Origin: Molanna angustata
Lineage: Eukaryota; Arthropoda; Insecta; Trichoptera; Molannidae
Reading direction: 5' to 3'
Length of the DNA stretch: 64,000 nucleotides
Assembly (NCBI GenBank): GCA_963576475.1
Contig: OY754987.1
Span: forward strand, 6,252,536 to 6,316,535
Shown: positions 20,820-32,610 of the stretch, piece by piece
How positions within the stretch are numbered: the stretch's first letter is position 1
Layout: each line of letters begins with the position of its first letter
Program-made: the position numbers and the translations under genes
Notes under the pieces: model-generated
What the model was told of the DNA's origin: nothing
The model's input: the letters and a program-made list of their open reading frames with translations, nothing else
Database searches by the model: none

Positions 20820-21480
20820 AAATTAAAAAAAATAATTTATGAAACTTCACAGTAAGTACACAGTGTTTTAACTGTGAAATATGATACAAACACAGGGTAC
20901 TTACCTAAGTATGTACATACATAATATTATGTAAGTGTTAATCTACCTTAATGTTCTTATGTATGTAGAAACATGATACGACTTTATTTAAACTCATACA
21001 CAGCTTATCTGTGTACTCAATTAGTACCTATACTTGTACCAAACTGAGGCATTATTTCGTTATTTTTGTTACCAAGCCACCATCCGCTCTGCTTATAGAG
21101 TTTGAAGACAGTAAAATGTGAATATATTTTTTTTTTATAAAAAATGAATATGTCCTTGTTAAACATGTACATATACATCTTCCTACGTATATTTAATATA
21201 ACTGTATATTTAAGTTAACAATAATAAAACAACAAAAAAATCGTTAAAAATACTATAATATAGGACCGCAAATAACAATTTACAAATACATATTTATCAA
21301 ATGACACATACCTACATAAAATTTGAATGCGTAGCGTATGTATGTAGGTACATGTACTTTTTACTCCTCACTAACCCAAGGGGATATAGGAGTTATGATT
21401 TCGCAATTTTTAAGGCTATTTTTTTTGCAGAGTATCAACTAGTATCATGCTGAGATTGTATTCTGAAAGTTTCATCACAA
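20820..21480. other. No gene; AT-rich unassigned DNA
   Basis: Only a SINE tail fragment (21140-21187, ATATGTCCTTGTTAAACATG) is recognisable. Confidence 0.4.
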
Positions 21481-21585
21481 TGTATCTGTGTGTGTGTGAT
21501 ATGTGCTGTGTGCTATGTACGGCGTGTTCATTTTTACTTTATCGATTATAGACTAAAGTACTCATTCGATTCTATTCAAATTTTG

Positions 21586-21878
<293 letters not shown>

Positions 21879-21989
21879 AATACTCACTTAGACCCCATTA
21901 GATTTTGAACGATATATGAATAGTGCTTCTCAATTTTTTAACTGTCAAATATTTCAAAGTGACCCCAAACTCAGGAAACTTAAAAATTG

Positions 21990-22205
21990 AAATTTACATT
22001 ATCAAATTGATAAAAAGACACATCACTTTCATAAAATGGCATTGAAAAGTTATCAAGTGTTCATACTAAAATATTTAAATAAAAAATTATTTAATAAACT
22101 CATTTCATGAAAATGCTAAAAATTTTCCATACAGAATTTGAATACTTTATAGAATGACTTGTTAGTGAGGAGTTTAGCGTTGGCCACAACCCACTCGTTT
22201 TTTTT
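21990..22205 (-). repeat. Dispersed repeat (inverted copy of 14100-14300)
   Basis: Shares AACTCATTTCATGAAAATGC and the region around GTTAGTGAGGAGTTTAGCG with 14100-14300 and 58155-58315. No coding content or clear termini. Confidence 0.7.
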
Positions 22206-22564
22206 TTTTTTTAGTTTAAGGCAATTCACCCTGCAAAGAGTGCTATGTGAGTACATGTACTTATATTATATGTAAATGTATCCAAAAATAAACAACGCAA
22301 TAGACAATAATATAAAACTAGCTCACCTTAGCACAGGCTATGCCTAGTGAGGGGGCTAGTAACAAAGATACAAACAAAAAGAGATAGCTTTAACTATGTA
22401 AGCACTAGTGAAATAATAAAATTATATTTATTAGAAATTAAATAACTTATATTTACTTTGTATTTCTACTATGTATGAATAAGCTTATATTACCTTCAAT
22501 TATTTTGTATCTTATATCTACTCTATGTTTTTGGATAGACATAAATAAAAATAAAATAATAAAT

Positions 22565-22715
22565 AAATAACATCACGCCATGTCCCTCACGGGGTAGGCA
22601 GAGAGAACTGAAGACCACATTTTTTTTTATCTTTAGGTACACATATGCACCGACAACGCTTATGAAACGTCTCATACATGTTCGTCTGTTGTTCACGCTT
22701 CTTACATTTCCGTCA
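22565..22715 (-). mobile_element. RTE-like LINE tail fragment
   Basis: Carries CATCACGCCATGTCCCTCAC and GGGGTAGGCAGAGAGAAC, the 3' end of the LINE at 45352-48369, heavily truncated and mutated. Confidence 0.75.
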
Positions 22716-22999
22716 AAAATGAGAATCACTGATCAGATATCTTTTAAAATCTAATGGGGTTTAAGTGAGATTTAGATACACAAATTTGAAAAGAATCGAA
22801 TGAGTACTTTAGTCTATAAGATCGATAAAGTAGAATATACACGCCGTAAATAGCACACACACACATATACATTGTGATGAAACTTTCAGAATACAACCTC
22901 ATTAGGATACTAGTTGATAAGCTGCAATAAAAAATAACCTTAAAAATTGCGAATTCATAACCACCCACTATATACCCTTGGGGTAGTAAGGAGTATAAA

Positions 23000-23440
23000 G
23001 GATATAAATTCCGTCTTGAAAAAAAAAATTACAACAAAAAATACCAATGTAGATACCATCTATGGACGAAATGGCGAACTAATAACACTGGAACAATTAA
23101 TACAAGTTTAACAAACTGCTCCAAAGATGACGACAAAAGTTTATTATGTAAGTGAAAGCGACTTCTCGAGTCGACTTATGCCGACTAACTAATGAAATTA
23201 ATTTACATACAATAATTATGGAGATAGGTCGCTAATGCATGTCATGTCTGAACTGTTTGGTCAGCTATGTTCAATATTGTCATTCTGATGGAGGCAGGTC
23301 GATAGTAAATTAAAAGCCCTTCGTGTTCATAATTATTGAAAAATGTTGTTGTTACAAGGTGTCAGTGCAAATTAAATTAAAACTAAAATAACGACAATAC
23401 GGTAAAAGAAATGATATTTTAAAGTTAGACTAGATACATG
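23000..23440. other. No gene recognised
   Basis: AT-rich sequence without open frames or matched repeats. Confidence 0.4.
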
Positions 23441-23688
23441 TAAGACATGAGATCCAACTGTCGATGGCGATAGTAGGTATGTATTATTGAAGAATAAGTA
23501 CAAAACTTAAATTTAAAGATATTTTGTTTTCTATATAAAGGATGTAGGTATGTATGTTAGGATAGGATAGTATGGAGGTCAGACTTTTTTTTCTCAGTCA
23601 GAATATGAAAACAGGATGATGGTATGTATGTATGTATGTTTGGAGATTAAGTATCAAACTAATTGAGTCCCCGTAGATATTGTGTAGT

Positions 23689-25079
23689 ATCATAGACATA
23701 AAATATATATACCTAGACGGCGTACCTGATAATTAAAGTAAGTTTAAAATTTCCGCGCGCTTTTTCTTGGTTGGCAATAAATTGTAGTTTTTCATACATT
23801 TTTCCATAACTTTTCCGTTTTTTTCGATAATATTTCGAATTGGTGATTTTTATTTAGTAAAAGTGGACATATTTATCAAATAAAGGATATTATTTATTGT
23901 TTTCATTAATTTGTTTGTTTTTTGTGTTAATTTATAAATTATATAACTTTTTGTAAAATGTGTGAAGTTTCTTTTTTGTGTGTAAGCAAACTTTGAAACT
24001 TTTAAAGTTTAATAAATAAATTTTAGATTATTTACGTTCGATATTCATAGTAATAGTTTATTTTGGTGCGTGATATTGTCTTTTATTTAAAATGCCCGTT
24101 TCATGTTCTGGGTATGGATGTAGGTACTTATCGACAGACACAATAACGGAGATAATATACAAATGTACAGGTATGTAATCATTTTGGTATTTTGAAATTG
24201 AAAAATATGAAATAAAATAGATATAGGTTAAGTTAAGATGAAATAATTTTAATATTAATTCATAATTAAACTGATTAACTAGGATTTAAGTTTTGTTTCT
24301 TGGGATGTAAAGAAACAACAGTTGTTGTTTCGTTTCGGAGCTCAATATTTAAATAAGTACATACATACCATCACAAATGGTAACCAGCGACGGGTGTGCA
24401 ATACCTTATAAAAGGAAGCACCACATATAATGGCAGATTTTATAATTACTACAAAGCATTTACCTATTCAGTCACTGTTAAAAATTCAATCTAAATAAAT
24501 TAAATCACTTAGAATGTTTCTATTAACAAATGAGATATGTAAAACGGTTAAAAACTAAAAATTATTTAGAAAGGAATGCAGGAAGGGGCAGCCAAAGGAA
24601 AAATCTGTGACATACAAATCGCTTAATCCTTTATCTGATTTTTGCGTAGCTACTCGATGTATTTTCGTAATATTACGCTACTTATACTATTATAAAGTTA
24701 ATAAAGAAAATATTGGTTAAGCTAAATTAAAATATAACAAACCGTAATTGAGATTATTGAGTAGAAAATCTCTGAAATTCTTAATGATCCTAGGCATAAC
24801 TAAAATGTTAATATATCAATAATTACACTGTAAACCGCCCATTATTTTAGCCTAATATTTTTGAAAACTTCCTAGATAACTATTTTTATAACTTTGATGT
24901 ACAAACTAGTTTTTATCGACAAATAAATCCGAAAACTATTCATATAAGTCGTTATTCTCTATACAATAACAATGTTTTCTGCCAACCAAACGTCAAAAAT
25001 CCCCCGGAAAAATGACTCACTTCAATTCATACAAAATTTGCTAACTACGACATCTAGTATATTATATGAAAACTTATGT
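23689..25079. mobile_element. Insertion in Helitron, ATACTAGA-type DNA element
   Basis: About 1.39 kb between pieces of one Helitron copy, with TGTGTAG at both junctions as a possible target duplication. Near its ends, ATATATACCTAGACGGCGTA and the inverse of ATATACTAGATGTCGTAG form imperfect inverted repeats. The right part is homologous to the MITE at 5846-6140. No transposase frame. Confidence 0.5.
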
Positions 25080-25136
25080 GTAGTGTATACTGCATTACAA
25101 ATTGTATGAAACGTTGTCGTCACTAAATTCAATTTT

Positions 25137-25534
25137 GGCTAGGGATATTTTTACGATTCAACCATAGATAAATTCTTATCATTCTTTCCATACCCATAGA
25201 AAACGCAGATAAATCAAGTTATAAAAATATTTACCTTTGTTTATACTTTGTTATAATAGTAGATCTCGACGAAAAAATGATTTATAAAATTAAGTAAATG
25301 TAATAAGAAGCCAATATTATTTATTTTTTCTTCAAGTTGGTTTCCATGATGCATTTATGACCATTGAAAAAATGACAAAGGTTAATATTTTTGTAACTTG
25401 ATTTATCTGCGCTTTCTATGGTTATAAATGACCTAAAAACATAGACGACGCCAGAAAATTTGTCGTGTAAATAGACACTTTTTGGCGGGAAAACGCTTTT
25501 CCCGCCAATTCCGGTCGTAAAAATAGTGGCACCG
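25137..25534. mobile_element. Nested insertion flanked by TTCAATTTT
   Basis: 398 bp between direct repeats 25128-25136 and 25535-25543 (9 bp). The ends share imperfect inverted TTTTTACGA. Internal inverted arms of about 41 bp lie at 25192-25232 and 25381-25421. Superfamily uncertain (hAT or Mutator-like by duplication size). Confidence 0.55.
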
Positions 25535-25733
25535 TTCAATTTTTATATAAATTGATAATTTGAGATATACCTACCACTACAATGCTAATATTTTTTTATA
25601 GAAAATTAAATTATCTTGAAATTTTTAAAAACTTTGGAAATATACGGAGTTAAACACATAAATTTATCATAAACATATATTTTTATTAAGTTTAGTTTGT
25701 CGATCGACAATTCTTGATAGAACTCCATTGTAC

Positions 25734-25927
25734 GTTGATATGTTATAAAAATATAAAAATACTTGGTTAAAGTTCTATTATATTTATTGGATTATTGACG
25801 CGTTTCGTGCAAAGCACATCGTCAGAATAATTATTCTGACGATGTGCTTTGCACGAAACGCGTCAATAATCCAATAAATATAATAGAACTTTAACCAAGT
25901 ATTTTTATATTTTTATAACATATCAAC
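25734..25927. ncRNA. Perfect 194-bp palindrome with hammerhead-ribozyme-like cores on both strands
   Basis: Arms 25734-25830 and 25831-25927 are perfect inverse copies with no spacer. On the plus strand: stem I ATTATT (25830-25835), CTGACGA (25836-25842), one extra T, stem II GTGC-TTT-GCAC (25844-25854), GAAA (25855-25858), a two-pair helix III within ACGCGT (25858-25863), C at the cleavage position (25864), and stem I partner AATAAT (25865-25870). This matches the minimal type I hammerhead layout known from Penelope-like retroelements. By symmetry the minus strand carries the same motif. The bulged T and the tiny helix III leave activity uncertain. Confidence 0.6.
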
Positions 25928-25934
25928 ATATATT

Positions 25935-26453
25935 TTTATTTTTCCTGGAAAAAGTTCTAGGATTTCTGAAACATTTTTTATTAAGAAAAACATTTTTTTA
26001 TGATAAATGTGTGTTTAACTGCCCATGTTTCCAAAGTTTTTAATAATATCGAAAAAAAAATTATTTCTATAAAAAATATTAACATTGTAGGAGTAGGTAC
26101 GTACATCTCAAATTAACAATTTTTATAAAAAATGAATTTAGTGACGACATCGCTTCATACAATTTGTATGGCAGTCGCCTATACACAATATCTAAGAATA
26201 CTTAATAGTTTGATACTTAATCTCCAAACATACATTCATACCATCATGCTGTTTTCATATTCTGGGTAGGAAAAAAGGACTGACCTCCATACTATCCTAT
26301 CTTGACATACATACCTACATGTGTTGTATAGAATACAAAACATCTTAAAAAATTCAATAATTTGGATTTATGGTTTTATAGTTTGGTACTTATTCTTCAA
26401 CTATACATATTATCGCTATCGACAGTTGGATCTCATGTGTAACATGCAACTAG
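25935..26453 (+). mobile_element. Helitron 3' half with intact CTAG end
   Basis: Contains TTGTATGGCAGTCGCC, GGACTGACCTCCATACTATC and the terminal hairpin CATGT-GTA-ACATG, and ends CAACTAG at 26453 followed by T. It is in opposite orientation to the copy left of the palindrome. Confidence 0.8.
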
Positions 26454-26721
26454 TTCAATAATATAATTGACTCACCTTATACCTTAAAGTAGGTACATAT
26501 TGCATGTTAAACGATTAACATTCCTACAACAATACTATATTAAGGTAGGTAGGAAACAAATTAAATACTAGGTATGTACTAAACTAATGACATTTACGTT
26601 ACTAATCTTTGACACGATATCTTCATCAAGATAAAGGTTATAATATCAACAATAGATCGTTTTTATGTGATACAAGGACACTCTTGTACGTATGGTAATA
26701 AAAATCTATTATACTATAAAC

Positions 26722-27339
26722 CAGGGGTGGCCAACTTGATTAGATCCAAGATCTACTGTTTACTGAGGAAGCCCTGTGCGATCTACCAAATTACATACTT
26801 CTTGAAATTTTAAATGAAACAGCATAAGTTCAGTACACAATTAAGTAGTATTTTTTTTATTTTATTAAGAGGGAAAACATAAAACTGAAAATTATTCTTA
26901 GTATAACTACTTATGTACATATATTAGTGTGAGCACTGCGTCTGAGCATATCCCGCTAGATTAGCAAAATCAGGTTTGTAGTTGGAAATTGCCAACCTTA
27001 AAGAATCCAGTGTATTATGAACGTCTGTCAAGCGAGAACGGTGTTTATTTTTTGTTTGTTTTAAATAGGAAAATGATGACTCACATAAATATGTTGAACC
27101 AAAACACGAATGCAATTGTTCAAAACATTTCTTCAAACATGGATATTTCTCGTTGGAAACCCAGAAATCTAGAATCATAAAGTAACGTGATAACGTGAAC
27201 GTAACGTGATGGGTGCAGCAGTTTATGATTACGTTGCGCAGTCTGTTCTACGTATTTATGTATGTTTATACTTTTTGCCTTGCCACGATCGATTGGACTA
27301 ATAGTAGCGATGTTGCAGTTGAATAGTTGGCCACCCCTG
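26722..27339 (-). mobile_element. hAT element, internally deleted
   Basis: Inverted ends CAGGGGTGGCCAAC / GTTGGCCACCCCTG and a perfect 8-bp target duplication CTATAAAC (26714-26721 and 27340-27347). It retains only the 3' end of the transposase gene. Confidence 0.93.
26924..27178 (-). pseudogene. hAT transposase C-terminal remnant
   Basis: 84 residues open to the stop, with FGSTYLCESSFSYLKQTKNK, then HRSRLTDVHNTLDSLRLAIS. This is the hAT dimerisation domain as seen in GTF2IRD2/ZBED-like transposases. The zinc finger and catalytic regions are absent, so it cannot be active. It was left by an internal deletion of the 618-bp element. Confidence 0.88.
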
Positions 27340-27384
27340 CTATAAACAAACACCTCCAAAACTGACCTTGAGGACCAACTCGCT

Positions 27385-27540
27385 ATGGGAGGCGTCCTGG
27401 GTTCGATCTCCAGCAGAGGAGAAATTTATTTAAATTCATTTCTCACGCAATTATTGTTTCTGTGGGCAGTGGAAAAAACTGATTTGGAATAAATTATTGA
27501 TATATGGCAATAAACTAGCAAAAATGGATTATTATTGTTA
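27385..27540 (+). mobile_element. SINE fragment
   Basis: Starts inside the tRNA-like head (GGCGTCCTGGGTTCGATCTC) and continues as GCAGAGGAGAAATTTATTT, matching the SINE at 11978-12185. The A box is missing. Confidence 0.7.
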
Positions 27541-27707
27541 TTACTGACCGTCATCACAACGCTGCGGTTTGAAAATGGTACACTGCGAACTGCGATACGT
27601 ATTCGTATCGACGTGAAGGTGTAGTGAATGTGGAAACTGGAACGCTGTTAATTTCGGTACGTATTACTAAAATCTTACAAAAAATGGCATCATAACAACC
27701 AAGTATA

Positions 27708-28171
27708 TCTTTATATAATATATAATTCTTCTGTCCGTGTGTATGTCACTGAACTCTTCCTAAACGGCTGAACCGATTTTGATGATTTTTTTTGTGTGTT
27801 TGTGCGAGTCCCTGAATGGTTTAGATTTACAAAACGGAATTTTAAACATTAATACAATAAAAGAAAAATAAAAAACATGATTTTTTTGTAACTATAAATT
27901 ATAATAGGTGGCGCTAATGTCGAATTAGCAATGTTTAGTTTTTTTCCATCTGACAACGCCAAGAAATCTGACAATATATTATATGCTTTATTGTAATTAT
28001 ATACGAAATAACAGTCAATCTAACCTCAAAGTGTTTAGCGGCTCATCGATCAAGAAAATGTAAGTTGGCTCAGCGAATAATAACATCCATATGATTCAAA
28101 TATAATATGATACATATATTTTTTTGTTTCACAAATAGTTCGGGCAGGACGACGTCTGTCGGGTCCGCTAG
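27708..28171 (+). mobile_element. Short nonautonomous Helitron
   Basis: Starts TC after A (27707) and ends GGGTCCGCTAG (28171) before T, as Helitrons insert between A and T. It has an internal 5' landmark (TTCTTCTGTCCGTGTGTATG) and a 3' GACGACGTCTGTCGGG stem. No Rep/helicase coding. Confidence 0.8.
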
Positions 28172-28594
28172 TATAGGATAAAAATGTCACCAAATGAACA
28201 CTGCGAAGTGTAAAATGAATGGACTAAAAATAAAAAAAAATGTATATGAATAGATAAGTAGGTAATGTTTATAAGTGAACAATATCAACGAATAAATTAA
28301 TACCTACTGTAAAAGAATGAAATAAATGACATTTAACATATTATCCTAAAAACAAAATTTAAGGTAAACATAATATTTACATATTATCATTAGTTAAATA
28401 CAGTAATTACGTGAACAGTTAGCCATTCCTATAGTTACAGTTTTTCAACATTAACACGTTTTTTTTTTAATTCCATTCCAAGGATCTGTAGATTTTATAA
28501 TACCTACTTTACATATCAATAAATACATAGATATTTTTGGTGACAGTCTGGTGACATTCAGAAGAAAACTTTCCACACTTATAAATTAACCTAA

Positions 28595-28940
28595 TAAACT
28601 AGCTTTTATTTATGTATTTCTCTAGCTATAATGTTTATCTTTTTTATCTGTTTGTTCTTAGTTGTTATTTTATAGTATTGCTTTCATTTTTGTTTTCTTT
28701 TGTTAATATCTTCCACTATTTTTCTATGTCGTGATCTTAGTTTCTATTTTATCTTTTCATTTTTATATATAGATTCTTTTTTGATTCTCATTTTCTTATA
28801 AATTTGTACGCCAACTTTTAATGCAGGATGTGGCCACTTGTAATTGGCTGACCAGTTTTGTAATAGCTTGCCCTTATTTTATGGTACTATGATGTATATT
28901 AACTTGTTAGCTGTAAGTGGTCCTTTAAATAAAAAAAAAA
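28595..28940 (+). mobile_element. LINE 3' UTR fragment
   Basis: Contains GGATGTGGCCACTTGTAATT, GGCTGACCAGTTTTG and GTAAGTGGTCCTTTAAATAA with an A-rich end. An inverted copy lies at 57590-57850. No coding part is left. Confidence 0.6.
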
Positions 28941-28941
28941 C

Positions 28942-29335
28942 ATTATTCTAAAAATAAAATACAATTTAAGTATTTTATATACTGTAACTTAGTGCCTTTT
29001 CTCATAGATTTTACATATTCTAAAAACAAAATACAATTTAAATATTTTATATACTGTAACTTAGTGCATAGTTTAGTATATTCTCATAGATTTTACATAT
29101 TCTAAAAACAAAATACAATTTAATTATTTTATATACTGTAACTTAGTGCATAGTTTAGTATATTCTCATAGATTTTACATATTCTAAAAACAAAATACAA
29201 TTTAAATATTTTATATACTGTAACTTAGTGCATAGTTTAGTATATTCTCATAGATTTTACATATTCTAAAAACAAAATACAATTTAAATATTTTATATAC
29301 TGTATATTTTGTCCAGTTATTGCTTGTATACTTTG
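28942..29335. repeat. 82-bp minisatellite
   Basis: The unit with CTCATAGATTTTACATATTC restarts at 29001, 29083, 29165 and 29247, an exact 82-bp period. Further units resume at 30149-30290, after pentanucleotide arrays and a hAT insertion. Confidence 0.92.
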
Positions 29336-29337
29336 TA

Positions 29338-29654
29338 TAAAATAAAATAAAATAAAATAAAAATAAAATAAAATAAAATAAAATAAAATAAAATAAAATA
29401 AAATAAAATAAAATAAAATAAAATAAAATAAAATAAAATAAAATAAAATAAAATAAAATAAAATATTTTATATACTGTATATTTTGTCCAGTTATTGCTT
29501 GTATACTTTGTATAAAATAAAATAAAATAAAAATAAAATAAAATAAAATAAAATAAAATAAAATAAAATAAAATAAAATAAAATAAAATAAAATAAAATA
29601 AAATAAAATAAAATAAAATAAAATAAAATAAAATAAAATAAAATAAAATAAAAC
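29338..29654. repeat. Two (AAAAT)n pentanucleotide arrays
   Basis: TAAAA arrays at 29338-29464 and 29514-29654 are separated by a short copy of the 82-bp unit end (TATATTTTGTCCAGTTATTG). The pentamer probably expanded inside one repeat unit that was then duplicated. Confidence 0.95.
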
Positions 29655-29667
29655 TAAGTGCATAGAT

Positions 29668-30140
29668 CAGCGTTTCCTAAATGGTGGTCCGCGGAACCCT
29701 GGGGTTCCGTGGAAGGGTCACAGGGGTTCCGCGGTCTTTCCGAGAGAAATTTTATTTTTTATTTATTCGAATTGAAGCTAACAATACATGAATTAAGTAT
29801 AGATACAGATAAAACTTACATTACAAGAAATATCCAATCCATACATCAATCTATTAAAAGCTTACAATAATATCAAAATAAAACATAAAACGTTCGTGGA
29901 AGACTCGTTACCGCGCGCCGTCGCGTCTACCCGATAAAAAGTGCGGGCGGTGCGGGACGTGGAGACGAGCGGTGCATTGCACAGCACACAGCACAGCACA
30001 CTCATGACTCATCTGATTCTGTGATCAGTTTGGTCAGTTACCGCGACAAGATTAGTTATCAAAATAGCCAGATCTAGGGTTCCGCCAAAAAAAGTATGAT
30101 CATTTAGGGTTCCATGGCCAAATAAAATTGGGAACCGCTG
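29668..30140. mobile_element. Nonautonomous hAT element
   Basis: Ends CAGCGTTTCCTAA / TTGGGAACCGCTG with a perfect 8-bp target duplication GCATAGAT (29660-29667 and 30141-30148). It is 473 bp with no transposase frame. It interrupts the 82-bp minisatellite. Confidence 0.92.
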
Positions 30141-30750
30141 GCATAGATAATAGATTTATTCTAGTAGATTTTACATATTCTAAAAACAAAATACAATCTA
30201 AATATTTTATATACTGTAACTTAGTGTACCTATAGTTTAGCTTATTCTTATATATTTTACATATTCTAAAAACAACAAAAGTACATTGAAAATATTAAAT
30301 ATTTATAACTAAGAGAGAAGCTGGAAGCCAACAAATCACGTAAATCACATAAATCCAATGTTGCCAGTCAATCAATTACACAACACATATAAGAATACGT
30401 GATACTCCAATCAACGTAGGTAGGTACCTACTTACAACATTATGTACCCTAGAGTCATTACAACCGATTAATCGATACTAATCTGTTTACAATATTGTCA
30501 TTTGTCAATATATATTATAAGAGCACTGATTAAAGGGAATCAAGGAAAATAGATAATATTATTCTATATTATATATTTACCGCAAAACCACAACAGTACC
30601 TTAGAGATATATTAATATCACAATAACAAAAGGACACAATAATTATATGTTTTAAAGCGCCGTTTATAGATGGGGTATCGGGATCATTCCAAGGGCGCTA
30701 AAAGTTGGAAGTCATAAAATGGTATTGACTCGTCAAAGTAAAAACAAAGA

Positions 30751-30960
30751 TTCAAATTTGAGAGTATCGCCAGACTACGAAAAAACAAAGATTTCAAACT
30801 TGAGAGTATGGCTAGATCACAAGAAAGACAAAGATTCAAATTTGAGAGTATCGCCGGACTACGAAAAAACAATGATTTCAAACTTGAGAGTATGGCTAGA
30901 CCACAAAAAAACAAATATTCAAATTTGAGAGTATGGCCGGACTACGAAAAAAACAAATCT
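30751..30960. repeat. 42-bp tandem repeat with alternating unit types
   Basis: Five units of TTCAAA(T/C)TTGAGAGTAT at 42-bp spacing (30751, 30793, 30835 and on). Type A (CGCCAGACTACG) alternates with type B (GGCTAGATCACA), giving an 84-bp dimer period. Confidence 0.9.
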
Positions 30961-31012
30961 GAAAATTGAAGTACCATTGTAGGACACCGCGATTGTCCGC
31001 GGCATCCGGGTC

Positions 31013-31530
31013 TGCTTGTTGCTATTGCAGAAAGAATGACGGAAGGCAAAAACTATAGAGGTCGCCCAAGAGACAGTTAAATTGACCACAGCTTCCAAGA
31101 GATGAAGAGGCTGGCGGACAACAGAGATATGTGGAGAGATGGAGTGTGCGGTGCAAACCAATCCTAGGATTGTAAATATGAAGAATACACTTTATATAGA
31201 GGTCGCCCTAGAGACAGTTATATGGACCAGGTGATCAGTGATGTGCGCTGTAGCAGCTACCAAGAGATAAAGAGGCTGGCGGACAACAGAGATATGTGGG
31301 AAGATGGAGTGTGTGGTGCAAACCAATCCTAGGATAGTAACCATGAAGAATACACTATATATATAGACTATATAGAGGTCGCCCTATAGACAGTTATATG
31401 GACCAGGTGATCTGTGATGTGCGCCGTAGCAGCTACCAAGAGATGAAGAGGCTGGCTGATGTGGAGAGATGGAGCGTGTGGTGCAAATCAATTCAGGGAT
31501 TGTAATCAAGAAGAATATTATCAAAATAAT
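31013..31530 (+). mobile_element. Three tandem LINE tails
   Basis: Copies restart at TATAGAGGTCGCCC, positions 31054, 31195 and 31371. They encode RGRPRDSYMDQVISDVRC, then SSYQEIKRLADNRDMW, a LINE C-terminus. Copy 1 has an internal deletion. A fourth copy lies at 34843-35010. Confidence 0.75.
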
Positions 31531-31689
31531 ATCACAAGAGCGTTACTTATTCGAAGATAAAATGAAGATGGAAACTATGAATCATGGAATCACGAAAAAG
31601 ATAAAATCTAAGCCTTAACGCAGTCAAGAGATAAAACTAAGATACATGGTCGAATCAAACATAAAAAAATCTAGGTAAGTATAAATTAA

Positions 31690-31870
31690 TTTCGGCAAAC
31701 AACTTTTAGTACCGACTCGGTGGCAAAGCGACATCGCATAGGCTTAATAATACAACCGACGGTGAGTTCAAACTTCATCATAGCTTATATCGACTGATTT
31801 CTTTTGCCTACAGCACAACCGTTGAATTAGGGAACGTATGAGGATGTAAATGTAATTTTCACAATGACAT
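31690..31870 (+). mobile_element. Degenerate SINE
   Basis: A tRNA-like head (ACTCGGTGGCAAAGCGACAT, B-box-like GAGTTCAAACTTC) precedes GGGAACGTATGAGGATG and CAATGACATATTCATTA. The tail is shared with 53330-53420. Confidence 0.5.
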
Positions 31871-32295
31871 ATTCATTATTTAAAAAAACTTGAGAAATTT
31901 CGGAAGAAAGGGGACAGTTTGCACAGATATCAACCAAGCAAACTAAAACAAATTTGCGCTTTACGCAGCTCACGTGATTTCTCAAATAGTCATTGGCCGA
32001 AACTATACCTATATTGTCTATTAGCCAAAAGTTAAAAAAACTGAGAGCCATGGTCTTGGTCATGGTCTGTCATAGATAAAGTACAAGAAAAATCGCCTGA
32101 AATAAGAAAAAACTAAGAAGCGAGTTGAAAAACATGGTCTAGCTGAAGATAAAATTTACGATCATTGCCTACGAAAAAACGACAACGGTAATTAATTAAC
32201 GATAATTATAGCTTATTGTTAAGAACATCGGGCTAGTCATAGATAAAACTTTAGAAGTATGGCTTAGACGAAGACGAAGTTAACAGTAACTAAAG
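31870..32295. other. No gene recognised
   Basis: A patch at 31945-31995 (AAATTTGCGCTTTACGCAGC) recurs at 43385. Otherwise unassigned. Confidence 0.4.
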
Positions 32296-32299
32296 ACCA

Positions 32300-32610
32300 C
32301 TGTGACTATAGTGAAAGAACAAACTGAGATGATGAGAAATATTTCCAGATAAATAGCTGTTTACAGCTATGTGACAAAAGTAAACATGCAGATAAGACTT
32401 AGCTGATAAGAAAATAATTATCATCACAAATACAGCAAACCCTTCGGACGCTGACGGTGGCTATAGTGAAAGAACAAGCTAAGATGATGAGAACTTTTTC
32501 CAGATACAACACTGTTTACAGATATGTGACAAAAGTCAGTATGCGAACAAGATTTAGCTGATAAGATAATAATTTTTATCATTACAAAGATGAAAACAAA
32601 TAAAAAAATG
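32300..32610. repeat. 155-bp tandem duplication
   Basis: CTATAGTGAAAGAACAA starts at 32306 and again at 32461. The units are roughly 85-90% alike by eye. No coding content. Confidence 0.8.

Larger units (their letters stand above)
23444..25700 (-). mobile_element. Helitron copy split by two insertions
   Basis: The 3' half (23444-23688) carries GAGATCCAACTGTCGATGGC. The sequence resumes at 25080 (ACAAATTGTATGAAACG) and again after 25534, continuing to about 25700. The pieces are colinear with the copy at 59451-60523 read in reverse, so 23689-25079 and 25137-25534 are later insertions. Confidence 0.7.

Noticed and set aside
29211..29663. 150-codon Phe/Leu/Tyr-rich frame
   Set aside because: Produced by the (AAAAT)n pentanucleotide arrays.
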